Translations under genes and position numbers: made by a program
Notes under the pieces: model-generated
The model's input: only the letters and a program-made list of their open reading frames with translations
Database searches by the model: none
Told to the model about the DNA's origin: nothing
Shown here: piece by piece, positions 52,336-61,362 of the stretch
Position numbering within the stretch: position 1 is the first letter of the stretch
How the letters are laid out: each line of letters starts with the position of its first letter
Source of the DNA: Prauserella halophila
GTDB lineage: Bacteria; Actinomycetota; Actinomycetes; Mycobacteriales; Pseudonocardiaceae
DNA length: 64,000 bases
Assembly: GCF_024171895.1 (NCBI RefSeq)
Contig: NZ_JAMTCQ010000009.1
Coordinates: 1,179,285-1,243,284, forward strand
Direction: 5' to 3'

Positions 52336-55194
52336 ATGACAGAAACGGTCGGAGCCGGCGCCGAGACCTCGAAGACGTCGAAGAAGCGGTCCGGTGGCGG
52401 CAGTGGCGCACGGAAGGGCCTGCAGGTCCGCCGTGTGTTCACGACCGAGGGGGTGCACCCGTACGACGAGGTCACGTGGGAGAGGCGTGACGTCGTCATG
52501 ACCAACTGGCGCGACGGGACGGTGAACTTCGAGCAGCGGGGCGTCGAGTTCCCCGAGTCCTGGTCGATCAACGCCACGAACATCGTCACCAGCAAGTACT
52601 TCCGGGGTGCGGCGGGCAGCCCGGAGCGGGAGAACAGCCTCAAACAGCTGATCGACCGCGTCGTGAAGACCTACGTCGCCTCGGGTACCGAACACGGCTA
52701 CTTCGCCTCGCCTGCCGACGCGGAGATCTTCGAGCACGAACTCACCTGGATGCTGCTCCACCAGGTGTTCAGCTTCAACTCGCCGGTCTGGTTCAACGTC
52801 GGCACCGCGTCCAAGCAACAGGTCTCGGCGTGCTTCATCCTGTCGGTCGACGACACCATGGAGTCGATCCTCGACTGGTACAAGGAAGAGGGCCGCATCT
52901 TCAAGGGCGGCTCCGGCGCCGGTCTGAACCTGTCGCGGATCCGCTCCTCGAAGGAGCTCCTCTCCTCCGGCGGTACGGCCTCCGGCCCGGTGTCGTTCAT
53001 GCGCGGTGCCGACGCCTCGGCGGGCACGATCAAGTCGGGCGGTGCGACCCGCCGTGCGGCGAAGATGGTGGTGCTCGACGTCGACCACCCCGACGTCGAG
53101 GAGTTCATCGACACCAAGGCCAAGGAAGAGCACAAGATCCGGGCGCTCCGCGACGGCGGCTTCGACATGGACCTGGGCGGCACCGACATCGCGTCGGTGC
53201 AGTACCAGAACGCGAACAACTCGGTGCGCGTGTCCGACGAGTTCATGCGGGCCGTCGAGTCGGACGACAAGTTCGGCATGCGTGCCCGCGCCACCGGTGA
53301 GGTCATCGACCACACCGAGGCGAAGCCGCTGTTCCGCAAGATGGCGCAGGCGGCGTGGGAATGTGCCGACCCGGGCCTGCAGTACGACGACACGATCAAC
53401 GACTGGCACACGTGCCCCGAGTCCGGCCGGATCACCGCATCCAACCCGTGCTCGGAGTACATGCACCTCGACAACTCGAGCTGCAACCTGGCGTCGCTGA
53501 ACCTGCTCAAGTTCCTGTCCGACGACGGTTCGTTCGACGCGCAGCTGTTCGCGAGTGCGGTCGAGCTGGTCATCACGGCGATGGACATCTCGATCTGCTT
53601 CGCCGACTTCCCGACCGAGGCGATCGGTGACACGACGCGGAAGTACCGCCAGCTGGGCATCGGCTACGCCAACCTGGGCGCGCTGCTCATGGCGACGGGC
53701 CACGCCTACGACTCCGACGGCGGCCGTGCGCTCGCGGCGTCGATCACCTCGCTGATGACCGCGGTGTCGTACCGGCGTTCCGCCGAGATGGCAGGTGTGG
53801 TCGGCCCGTACGAGGGCTACGCCCGCAACGCCGAAGGCCACCAGCGGGTCATGCGTAAGCACGCCGCCGCGAACGAGCTCGTGCGGACGTTGCACCGCAA
53901 CGACGCGGACGTCCGTGCACTGGCCACGGACGAATGGAAGCGTGGCATCGAGGTCGGTGAGCGCGCAGGCTGGCGCAACGCGCAGGCCAGTGTGCTCGCG
54001 CCCACGGGCACGATCGGCTTCATGATGGACTGCGACACCACCGGCATCGAGCCGGACTTCTCGCTGGTGAAGTTCAAGAAGCTCGTCGGCGGCGGGTCGA
54101 TGCAGATCGTCAACAACGCTGCCCCGCGTGCCCTCCGTTCCCTGGGCTACCAGGAGGAGCAGGTCGAGGCGATCGTCGACTACATCGCCCAGCACGGCCA
54201 CGTCATCGACGCGCCGGGGCTGCGGAGCGAGCACTACGAGGTGTTCGACTGTGCGGTCGGTGAGCGTTCCATCGCTCCGATGGGCCACGTGCGCATGATG
54301 GCTGCGGTGCAGCCCTTCATCTCGGGTGCAATCTCCAAGACCGTCAACATGCCGGAGGCGGCGACGGTCGACGAGGTCGCGGAGATCTACTTCGAAGGCT
54401 GGAGGCTCGGCCTGAAGGCGCTGGCGATCTACCGGGACAACTGCAAGGTCGGTCAGCCGCTGTCGACGGGCAAGCAGGAGAAGGGCGAGGCCGAGCCGGA
54501 GAAGGTCGTCGAGTACCGCCCGGTGCGCAAGCGCCTGCCGAAGAAGCGCCCGAGCCAGACGGTGTCGTTCACCGTCGCCGGTGCCGAGGGGTACCTGACG
54601 GCCGGGTCGTACCCGGACGACGGGCTCGGCGAGATCTTCGTCAAGCTCGGTAAGCAGGGTTCGACGCTCGCGGGCGTGATGGACGCCTTCTCGATGTCGA
54701 TCTCGGTGGGGTTGCAGTACGGCATTCCGCTCGAGTTCTACGTGCAGAAGTTCCAGAACCTGCGGTTCGAGCCGGCCGGTATGACCGACGATCCGGACGT
54801 GCGGATGGCGACCAGCGTGCTGGACTACCTGTTCCGCAGGCTTGCGCTGGACTACCTGCCGCACGAGAAGCGCGCCCAGCTCGGCATCTTCACTGCCGAC
54901 GAGCGAGCGGCCCAGGTCGAGGCCGAGTACAGCGGCGGCGGTTCGGACAGCGACGGTGTCGATCTGGAGACACTGCGCAGCACCGTGGACTTCGGCGGCA
55001 CGCATGTTGTCGAGCAGGCGGCGGATGACGAGAGTGCGTCCGGGGGCGAGGCGCACACGACCACCGAGCTGGTGGAGCTGCAGCTCGGCAAGGCCGCGGA
55101 CGCCCCGCTGTGCATGACCTGCGGGACGAAGATGCGGCCCGCAGGGTCGTGCTACGCCTGCGAGGGTTGCGGCGCCACGTCGGGCTGCAGCTGA
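52336..55194 (+). CDS. nrdJ: vitamin B12-dependent ribonucleotide reductase (class II)
   Basis: The 952-residue adenosylcobalamin-dependent reductase makes dNTPs independently of oxygen. It has FSFNSPVWFNVG and VSACFILSVDDTMESI with the active-site Cys, the NPCSEYMHLDNSSCNLASLN substrate-loop (in pieces), the finger-loop Cys, APTGTIGFMMDCDTTGIEPDF and a C-terminal zinc-finger-like CMTCGTKM...CYACEGCG with redox Cys. No intein interrupts it; length is normal for actinobacterial NrdJ. ATG at 52336 follows GGGAG; the frame is open to 52282 upstream with no family support. It is followed by a strong terminator. Confidence 0.97.
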   Translation: MTETVGAGAETSKTSKKRSGGGSGARKGLQVRRVFTTEGVHPYDEVTWERRDVVMTNWRDGTVNFEQRGVEFPESWSINATNIVTSKYFRGAAGSPERENSLKQLIDRVVKTYVASGTEHGYFASPADAEIFEHELTWMLLHQVFSFNSPVWFNVGTASKQQVSACFILSVDDTMESILDWYKEEGRIFKGGSGAGLNLSRIRSSKELLSSGGTASGPVSFMRGADASAGTIKSGGATRRAAKMVVLDVDHPDVEEFIDTKAKEEHKIRALRDGGFDMDLGGTDIASVQYQNANNSVRVSDEFMRAVESDDKFGMRARATGEVIDHTEAKPLFRKMAQAAWECADPGLQYDDTINDWHTCPESGRITASNPCSEYMHLDNSSCNLASLNLLKFLSDDGSFDAQLFASAVELVITAMDISICFADFPTEAIGDTTRKYRQLGIGYANLGALLMATGHAYDSDGGRALAASITSLMTAVSYRRSAEMAGVVGPYEGYARNAEGHQRVMRKHAAANELVRTLHRNDADVRALATDEWKRGIEVGERAGWRNAQASVLAPTGTIGFMMDCDTTGIEPDFSLVKFKKLVGGGSMQIVNNAAPRALRSLGYQEEQVEAIVDYIAQHGHVIDAPGLRSEHYEVFDCAVGERSIAPMGHVRMMAAVQPFISGAISKTVNMPEAATVDEVAEIYFEGWRLGLKALAIYRDNCKVGQPLSTGKQEKGEAEPEKVVEYRPVRKRLPKKRPSQTVSFTVAGAEGYLTAGSYPDDGLGEIFVKLGKQGSTLAGVMDAFSMSISVGLQYGIPLEFYVQKFQNLRFEPAGMTDDPDVRMATSVLDYLFRRLALDYLPHEKRAQLGIFTADERAAQVEAEYSGGGSDSDGVDLETLRSTVDFGGTHVVEQAADDESASGGEAHTTTELVELQLGKAADAPLCMTCGTKMRPAGSCYACEGCGATSGCS

Positions 55195-55260
55195 CCACCG
55201 GGCACCGTGCCACCTCCGCCGAGGAGATTGCGTCGAGGTGACCGTCCGGTGTGAGCGATG

Positions 55261-55297
55261 ACGAGGGCCGGGGATCATGCCGATCCCCGGCCCTCGT
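55261..55297 (+). terminator. terminator of nrdR-nrdJ
   Basis: ACGAGGGCCGGGGATC (55261-55276) pairs perfectly with GATCCCCGGCCCTCGT (55282-55297) around a 5-nt loop: a 16-bp stem, 66 bp after nrdJ. The remaining gap to 55559 shows nothing else. Confidence 0.9.
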
Positions 55298-55559
55298 TCG
55301 TGGGTGCGGCCCGGTGCGGTGCTGTCGCCCGATGGCGTGACGTTCGGTATCGCCCGTCGTGCCGTATGCGCTGCCGTCGAGTTCACTGTGGCAGGAATTC
55401 ACTGTGTCAGGAACGGGTGGCCGTAGGCGCCTGCCGGTGGGGCTTCCGGCGTGAACGCGGTCGCGGCAACGGGTGTGGACCGCGGAGTGCGTGCCCGGCG
55501 GCCGGCCCGAACACGTCACGTCACCTGCTCGCAGGTCGACCACCGAGCGAAGGGATGGC

Positions 55560-56237
55560 ATGAGCACGTCGAGAACAGGATTGGTGACCGGCCTGGCCGT
55601 GTCGGTACTGACCATGGCTATTGCGGTTCCCGCGGCGGCCGGCGAGCGCGATGACGCACTGTTGCGGCCGGGCGCTCATCTCCCGGCGGCCGAGAGCCCT
55701 GTGCACGTCCACTGCGACGTCCCCGCCGAGGCCGACGAGCAGATTCTCGTGATCATCGAGAACGTGCTCGACGCCGAGGAGGCAGGAGCGAAGGTGCGGT
55801 TGGCCGCCTACGAGGCGGCATGGGTGGAATCGCACGCCAACGATCTCGACTGCGGGCATGCGTCGTCGATCGGCGTGTTCCAGCAGCGGCCGGACTACGG
55901 GTGGGTCAACGCCGCTGATCCGGAGCTGGCGACGTACGACTTCCTGCACGGCAACCCGTCGGACGGCACGACGGGCGCGATCGACCAGGACGCGGCGAAT
56001 CCCGACTTCACCGCCGGACAGATCGCTCAGGCCGTGCAACGGTCGGCCTATCCCGACCGCTACGACGAAGCCGAGCCCATCGCGCTCGAGCTGCAGGAAC
56101 GCGCCGAGGAACTCACGCAGGACGCCCCGGACGCCCCGGACGCCCCGGACGCCCCGGACGCCCCGGACGCCCCGGACGCCCCGGACGCCCCGGATGCCCC
56201 GGATGCCCCGGACGTCCCGGACTTCGCAGAAGCGTGA
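55560..56237 (+). CDS. secreted protein with lysozyme-like region and (DAP)n tail
   Basis: The 225-residue protein has a signal peptide (GLVTGLAVSVLTMAIAVPAAAG) and a domain of about 130 residues with AAYEAAWVESHANDLDCGHA, SIGVFQQRPDYGW and DPELATYDFLHG, in pieces. That pattern resembles the transglycosylase/hydrolase-like region seen in actinobacterial and phage endolysins (A..E..WVES.FNNL, SLGLFQQRPS.GWG). The Glu in WVES would be the catalytic candidate. A C-terminal tail of 11 DAP-type triplets follows, from the 9-bp DNA repeat at 56121-56219. ATG at 55560 is preferred, as its product begins the signal peptide. Confidence 0.75.
   Translation: MSTSRTGLVTGLAVSVLTMAIAVPAAAGERDDALLRPGAHLPAAESPVHVHCDVPAEADEQILVIIENVLDAEEAGAKVRLAAYEAAWVESHANDLDCGHASSIGVFQQRPDYGWVNAADPELATYDFLHGNPSDGTTGAIDQDAANPDFTAGQIAQAVQRSAYPDRYDEAEPIALELQERAEELTQDAPDAPDAPDAPDAPDAPDAPDAPDAPDAPDVPDFAEA
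56121..56219. repeat. 9-bp tandem repeat (GACGCCCCG), 11 copies
   Basis: Eight copies are identical, two have GATGCCCCG and the last is GACGTCCCG. In frame they encode Asp-Ala-Pro, making an acidic, Pro-rich, probably extended tail on the secreted protein. Confidence 0.95.
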
Positions 56238-56264
56238 GACGTGCCGGGGCACACCCGGTCGGCG

Positions 56265-58298
56265 TCAGCCGCCGAGGCGTTCCCAGAGGAACTCGTAGGC
56301 CAGCGCCGTCTTGAACGCCAGCTGTGCGTTGTCGGCCGCTCCGCCGTGACCGCCTTCGATGTTCTCGTAGTAGCGGACGTTCTCCGGTGAGTAGCCGGAT
56401 TCGAGCAGCCGCGCCACCATTTTGCGCGCGTGCCCGGGATGCACGCGGTCGTCCCGCGTGGACGTGAGCATCAGCAGCGGGGGATAGGGCTGTCCACTCC
56501 GGACGTTCTGGTACGGCGAGTAGGCGCGGATGTGGTCCCACTGCTCGGCATCGTCGGGGTCGCCGTACTCGGCCATCCACGATGCACCCGCCAGCAACAG
56601 GTGATACCGCCCCATGTCGAGTAGCGGCACCTGGCACACGATCGCACCGAACAGTTCCGGATAGCGCGTGAGCATCACTCCCATGAGCAGGCCGCCGTTG
56701 CTGCCGCCCTGGATGCCGAGCCGATCGCGCGTGGTGATGCCGCGCTCGGTGAGATCCTGTGCCACGGCGGCGAAGTCCTCGTGGACACGGTGGCGGTGCT
56801 CCTTGATGGCCTGGTTGTGCCAGTCCGGTCCGTATTCGCCGCCGCCGCGAATGTTGGCGAGCACGTAGGTTCCCCCACGTGCGAGCCAGGCACGGCCGAC
56901 GACGCCGCTGTAGTACGGCGTCTGCGACACCTCGAAGCCGCCGTAGCCGCCGAGCAGCGTCGGCCCGGGCTCGGTACCGGGCTCGCGCACCACGAAGTAC
57001 GGGATTTCGGTGCCGTCGGCCGACGTGGCGAAGAACTGCTCGGTCGTCAGGCCGGAGGCGTCGAACCGCGCCGGCGCCTCCTTCAGCGTTTCGTAGCGGC
57101 CGCCGACGACACCGCGGACGAGCGAGGACGGCTGCGTGAATCCCGTGACCTCGAGCAGGAACTCGTCGTCGAGGTCGGGCTCGGTGTCGATCAGGTCGAC
57201 GGTGCCGACGTCGGGAACTCCGGTGAGCGGCTCGTCGCGCCAGCCGTCGTTGCCGGGGGTGAGCACGCGCAGTCTGGTCTTCACATCGCTGAGAGTGCCG
57301 ACGATCAGGTGGTTGCGGGTCCAGGCGTAGTAGTCCAGCGACGTGTGGGCGTCCGGGGAGAACAGTGCGGTCATCGTGGTGTTCCCGGCGAGGAAGTCCT
57401 CGAGCCGGGCCGCCAGGAGCGCCCCCGCGGGGTGGTCGCCCCACGGAGTGCGCGTGCGGACCAGCAGCCATTCCCGGTGCAACGACGCGACGGCGTCGTC
57501 GGGTACGTCGATGTGCACGAGCCCGTCGTCGGTGTGCAGGTAGAGTTCGCTGCGGTAGAATTCGACGTTCCGCCGAACCAGGTCGCGTTCCCACCCTTCG
57601 GTCGGGTCGTGGAAGCCACGGACCGCGACATCGTCGGGTTTGCCTTCGAAGACGGTGTCGGCGTCCTCGAGCGGCGTGCCGCGCCGCCAGCGTTTCACCA
57701 CGCGCGGGTACCCCGACGTGGTGAGCGAGCCCTCGCCGAAGTCCGTGCCGACGTAGATCGTGTCGGCGTCGATCCAGCTGACCGAGCTCTTCGCCTCGGG
57801 CAGCTGGAATCCGTCGGCGACGAACTCGCGGCGCTGGAGATCGAACTCGCGGACCACCGCGGCGTCCGCTCCGCCGCGCGAGAGTTCGACGAGGCAGCGG
57901 TCCAGCGACGGCCGCAGTACCGCGGCGCCCTGCCACACCCAGTTCTCGTCTTCGGCGTCGGCCAGCGCGCCGACGTCGATGAGGACGTCCCACTCCGGGT
58001 CGGCCGTGCGGTACTCGGCGAGGGTGGTGCGGCGCCACAGTCCCCGGGGGTGCTGCGCGTCGCGCCAGAAGTTGTACAGGAACTCGCCGCGCCGCACGAC
58101 GTACGGAATCCGGTCGTCGGCGTCGAGGGTTTCGCGCAACCGGTCCTGCAGAGCCGTGAAGCGGGGACGGTCGGTGTAGGCGGCCGTCGTCTCGGCGTTG
58201 CGGGCGCGCACCCAGTCGAGCGCGCGTTCGCCGGTCACGTCCTCGAGCCAGCGGTGCGGATCGTCGGGGGTCGTGGCGGGATCGGGCACGTCGGTCAT
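56265..58298 (-). CDS. prolyl oligopeptidase-family serine peptidase (S9)
   Basis: The 677-residue enzyme has an N-terminal seven-bladed propeller region (about 60-410) and a C-terminal alpha/beta-hydrolase domain with GGSNGGLLMG (catalytic Ser), Asp in TSTRDDRVHP and His in IEGGHGG. It hydrolyses short peptides after Pro or a related residue. No signal peptide; probably cytoplasmic. The product begins MTDVPDPATTPDDPHRWLED, a family-typical start. It lies 29 bp downstream of the serine-hydrolase gene on the same strand, so the two may form an operon. Confidence 0.92.
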   Translation of the reverse strand: MTDVPDPATTPDDPHRWLEDVTGERALDWVRARNAETTAAYTDRPRFTALQDRLRETLDADDRIPYVVRRGEFLYNFWRDAQHPRGLWRRTTLAEYRTADPEWDVLIDVGALADAEDENWVWQGAAVLRPSLDRCLVELSRGGADAAVVREFDLQRREFVADGFQLPEAKSSVSWIDADTIYVGTDFGEGSLTTSGYPRVVKRWRRGTPLEDADTVFEGKPDDVAVRGFHDPTEGWERDLVRRNVEFYRSELYLHTDDGLVHIDVPDDAVASLHREWLLVRTRTPWGDHPAGALLAARLEDFLAGNTTMTALFSPDAHTSLDYYAWTRNHLIVGTLSDVKTRLRVLTPGNDGWRDEPLTGVPDVGTVDLIDTEPDLDDEFLLEVTGFTQPSSLVRGVVGGRYETLKEAPARFDASGLTTEQFFATSADGTEIPYFVVREPGTEPGPTLLGGYGGFEVSQTPYYSGVVGRAWLARGGTYVLANIRGGGEYGPDWHNQAIKEHRHRVHEDFAAVAQDLTERGITTRDRLGIQGGSNGGLLMGVMLTRYPELFGAIVCQVPLLDMGRYHLLLAGASWMAEYGDPDDAEQWDHIRAYSPYQNVRSGQPYPPLLMLTSTRDDRVHPGHARKMVARLLESGYSPENVRYYENIEGGHGGAADNAQLAFKTALAYEFLWERLGG

Positions 58299-58327
58299 GC
58301 GCCCAGTCTGCCAGCAGGCGCGGAGAG

Positions 58328-59239
58328 TCAGCCGCCGCCGAGGGCACGGGCCAGGGCCCGCGCGCCGGCCGTCAGTGCGTCCCGTGCCGTGGCGAAATCG
58401 GTGTCGCCCGGCAGGACCACGGGCAGGGCGACGACGAAACGGCCGCCCGCACCGACGACACCGGTCGTGTTCAGCACCACGTCGTCGCCGACCGGCATCC
58501 AGCCCTGCTTCACCGCCACGGTGTCGTTCCCGAAGGCCGCAGGCAGGCCGAATCGCTGGTCGAAGCCGTCGGCGGCGGTTGCGTCGAAGTGGGCGAGCGT
58601 GCCGAGCACCGCTTCGCGCGCGGATCGGGGCAGGTCCTGCTGCAGGTAGGTGTAGGTGCGCACGATGTCACGGGGACTCATGCGGGTGAGTTCCCATTCG
58701 TCGGCCTCGTCGGGCGGTGTCGTGGCGTCCAGCCCGACGAGCTCGGCGGTGCGGTCGACGATGGCGGCACCGCCGAACTCGTCCCACAGCCGGCTCGCTG
58801 CGGCATCGTCGCTGGCCGACAGCATGGCGGTCAGATCCGAGCCGGTGTCGCCGCCGGGGGCGTGCCAGCCGTGGTGGCGGAGTACGTCGATGGCGATGAG
58901 CAACTTGACGACGGAGGCCGTGTAATGGGGCTCGTCGGGATCGGTCGCGACGGCCATCGCCCCGGTCCGCCGGTCGTGGACGGCCAGACCCGCCGTCGAA
59001 CCGGGCACGACACCGTTGATCGCGTCGGTGACGGCCGCGGCCGTCTGCGTGCGCTCACGCGGTGTCGACGGAGGTTCGAGTGTGGTGGCGTCCTGGCCAC
59101 GGCCGGGGGCGGCCGCGATCACGGAGCGGCCGGTGTGCTCTGCGGTCGGATCGTGCAGGGCTCCGCCTGCGGTGAGCGTGACGCCCGCCGCCAGCACGGC
59201 CCCGGTGACGGCACCGGCCGCGACGACACGATGTCCCAT
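58328..59239 (-). CDS. exported beta-lactamase-like serine hydrolase
   Basis: The 303-residue protein has a signal anchor (VVAAGAVTGAVLAAGVTLTAG) and a domain of the serine beta-lactamase/penicillin-binding type: SxxK in ASVVKLL, an SxD/N-like SASDDAA element and a KQGW replacing KTG. The motifs suggest a D-Ala-D-Ala-type or esterase-like serine hydrolase; the altered third motif argues against a classical class A beta-lactamase. ATG at 59239 has GGAGG only 1 nt upstream, so the start is not certain. Confidence 0.75.
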   Translation of the reverse strand: MGHRVVAAGAVTGAVLAAGVTLTAGGALHDPTAEHTGRSVIAAAPGRGQDATTLEPPSTPRERTQTAAAVTDAINGVVPGSTAGLAVHDRRTGAMAVATDPDEPHYTASVVKLLIAIDVLRHHGWHAPGGDTGSDLTAMLSASDDAAASRLWDEFGGAAIVDRTAELVGLDATTPPDEADEWELTRMSPRDIVRTYTYLQQDLPRSAREAVLGTLAHFDATAADGFDQRFGLPAAFGNDTVAVKQGWMPVGDDVVLNTTGVVGAGGRFVVALPVVLPGDTDFATARDALTAGARALARALGGG

Positions 59240-59449
59240 GCCTCCATCCGACCATGTCTCGGTGGGTTTCGCCGGGGACGTGTCGGCGCGGGATCTCGGT
59301 GACACGTCATCCGAAAGTCGGTGATTTCCCCGCTTCCGGCGGTTTCTGCGCGATCTTGACAGCCTCGCGGATCGGCGGAAGGGTCGTGCCGCTCGCGTGC
59401 GCGGTGCCGAGCGCACCGTCCCTGCCCGACGAACCGACCGAGGTGTTCC

Positions 59450-61237
59450 GTGTTGAGAGCCAGGTGGAGAGCCAGCCGTTTCGCCCCGTTGCTGACCGCC
59501 GTGATCGCGCTGCCGTTGCTGGCCCCCGCTGCGGCCGCCGAGTCCGCGGGCTCACCGCAGCGGCCCGTGTTCGCGGACGGGCAAGCACAGCCGGTGTTCG
59601 ATTCCGGCGACGTCGTGCGGGAGAACCTGTGGGTACGTGCACCGGTCGACAGCGACCGGGACGGCGCCGACGACGAGGTGCACGTCCGGGTCGTGCGGCC
59701 GGCCGAGACCGAGCAGGGTGTGCAGGTGCCGGTGGTCTACACCGCGAGCCCGTACTTCGCGGGCGGCAACGACGTGCAGAACCACGACGTCGACGTGGAA
59801 CTGTACGTGCCGAGGGCGGAGATGACGTCCCGGTACGAGGACTATCTGCTGTCGCGCGGTTTCGCCGTGGTCTACGCCGAATCGCTCGGAACCGGCGCGT
59901 CGACGGGATGCCCGACGACGGGAGGTGAGAACGAGACGATCGGTGCCACCTCCGTCGTGGACTGGCTGAACGGGCGCGCCTCGGCACGTACCGGTGACGG
60001 TGATCGGGTGCAGGCGGACTGGACCACCGGCAGGACGGCGATGATGGGTGTGTCCTACAACGGGACGTTGCCGAACGCCGTCGCGAGCACCGGGGTCGAC
60101 GGGCTCGAGACGATCGTGCCGATCGCGGCGATCTCCGAGTGGTACGACTACTACCGGGAGAACGGTGCCGTCGTCGCGCCCGGCGGTTTCCAGGGTGAGG
60201 ACGCCGACGTGCTCGCCGAGTACGTCTACACCCGCGAGGACCGGGAGATCTGCCGCCCGGTGATCGACGAGCTGGCACGGGAACAGGATCGGATCACCGG
60301 CGACGACAGTGAATTCTGGCAGCGCCGGTCCTACCGCGACGATGCGGCGGACGTGGAGGCCTCGGTGCTGGCCGTGCACGGCCTGGCCGACTGGAACGTG
60401 ACGTTCAGCCAGACCGCGCGCTGGTACGAGGCGCTGGCCGAGCACGGGGTCGAGCGGAAGATCTGGCTGCACCAGGCCGCGCACACCGACCCGTACGGCG
60501 TGCGCAAGGAGGAATGGCTGCGGACGCTGAACCGCTGGTTCTCCCACTACCTCTACGACGTCGACAACGGCATCGACACGGAACCGCGCGCGACGATCCA
60601 GCGCGAGGACGAGTCGTGGCACGACGAGGCGGACTGGCCCGCGGCCGGTGCCGACGATGCGGAACTGCACCTGCGGCCCGGCGGTGACGGTGTCGGCGGG
60701 CTGTCGCCGGACGGCATGGCGCGCGGCCGGCCGGTGACGGAGTCGCTGACCGACGACGCGTCGAAGACGGTGGAGCAGCTCGCGGACGCCGGGGCGTCGC
60801 CGCACCGGTTGCGCTACACCACCGGAGCTCTCGCAAGCCCGATGCGGCTGAGCGGGACCCCGTCGGTCGATCTGCGCCTCTCGTTCGACCGGCCCGCGGC
60901 GAACGTGACCGGCGTACTCGTCGATCGCGGTCACGACGGCACGTCGCACGTCATCACGCGCGGCTGGGCGGATCCGCAGAACCGCCACGACCGCGCCTCG
61001 ACCCGGCCCGTCCGCCCGGGGCAGTCGTACCGGCTCTCGTTCGACCTGCAGCCGCAGGACTACGTGCTGGACGCGGGGCACCGGCTGGAGTTCGTGGTGC
61101 TCTCCAGCGACCACGACTTCACGCTGCGGCCGCGGCCGGGCGCGGGCGTCGCGGTGGACGTGAAGCATTCCTCGGTCACGGTGCCGATCGTCGGCACCGG
61201 GGGCGCCGTGCGGCCGGTGGCGGGCGCGGGAGGGTAG
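59450..61237 (+). CDS. secreted Xaa-Pro dipeptidyl-peptidase (S15-type)
   Basis: The 595-residue exported hydrolase has a signal peptide (RFAPLLTAVIALPLLAP), a catalytic domain with GVSYNGTLPN (Ser), HGLADWNVTF (Asp) and HQAAHTDPYG (His), and a C-terminal beta domain (about 410-590: LRLSFDRPAANVTGVLVD in pieces). It releases Xaa-Pro dipeptides from peptide N-termini. The start is GTG at 59450 (VLRARWRAS). Divergent from the S9/serine-hydrolase pair, 210 bp apart; the gap contains no recognised element. Confidence 0.92.
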   Translation: MLRARWRASRFAPLLTAVIALPLLAPAAAAESAGSPQRPVFADGQAQPVFDSGDVVRENLWVRAPVDSDRDGADDEVHVRVVRPAETEQGVQVPVVYTASPYFAGGNDVQNHDVDVELYVPRAEMTSRYEDYLLSRGFAVVYAESLGTGASTGCPTTGGENETIGATSVVDWLNGRASARTGDGDRVQADWTTGRTAMMGVSYNGTLPNAVASTGVDGLETIVPIAAISEWYDYYRENGAVVAPGGFQGEDADVLAEYVYTREDREICRPVIDELAREQDRITGDDSEFWQRRSYRDDAADVEASVLAVHGLADWNVTFSQTARWYEALAEHGVERKIWLHQAAHTDPYGVRKEEWLRTLNRWFSHYLYDVDNGIDTEPRATIQREDESWHDEADWPAAGADDAELHLRPGGDGVGGLSPDGMARGRPVTESLTDDASKTVEQLADAGASPHRLRYTTGALASPMRLSGTPSVDLRLSFDRPAANVTGVLVDRGHDGTSHVITRGWADPQNRHDRASTRPVRPGQSYRLSFDLQPQDYVLDAGHRLEFVVLSSDHDFTLRPRPGAGVAVDVKHSSVTVPIVGTGGAVRPVAGAGG

Positions 61238-61284
61238 CGCCCGCCACCGACAGTTCCGCCCCGCGCCGGTCGCACGGTGGCGAG

Positions 61285-61312
61285 TTATCCACGTCGGACC
61301 GGAGTGTCCACA
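61285..61312. other. DnaA-box-like matches upstream of DUF4192 gene
   Basis: TTATCCACG (61285-61293) and TGTCCACAG (near 61304-61312) each differ slightly from the DnaA box. Two weak matches in 125 bp are not strong evidence. Confidence 0.25.
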
Positions 61313-61362
61313 GATTTCGCGCAGCGCCGCCCGCGGCGCTTCCGCGGCCGCATCGTGGAGGC

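Noticed and set aside
52336-55194. Intein in nrdJ
   Set aside because: Length and conserved segments are continuous with no splicing-domain motif.
61285-61312. Replication origin from DnaA-like matches
   Set aside because: Only two imperfect matches, no dnaA/dnaN neighbourhood and no AT-rich stretch.
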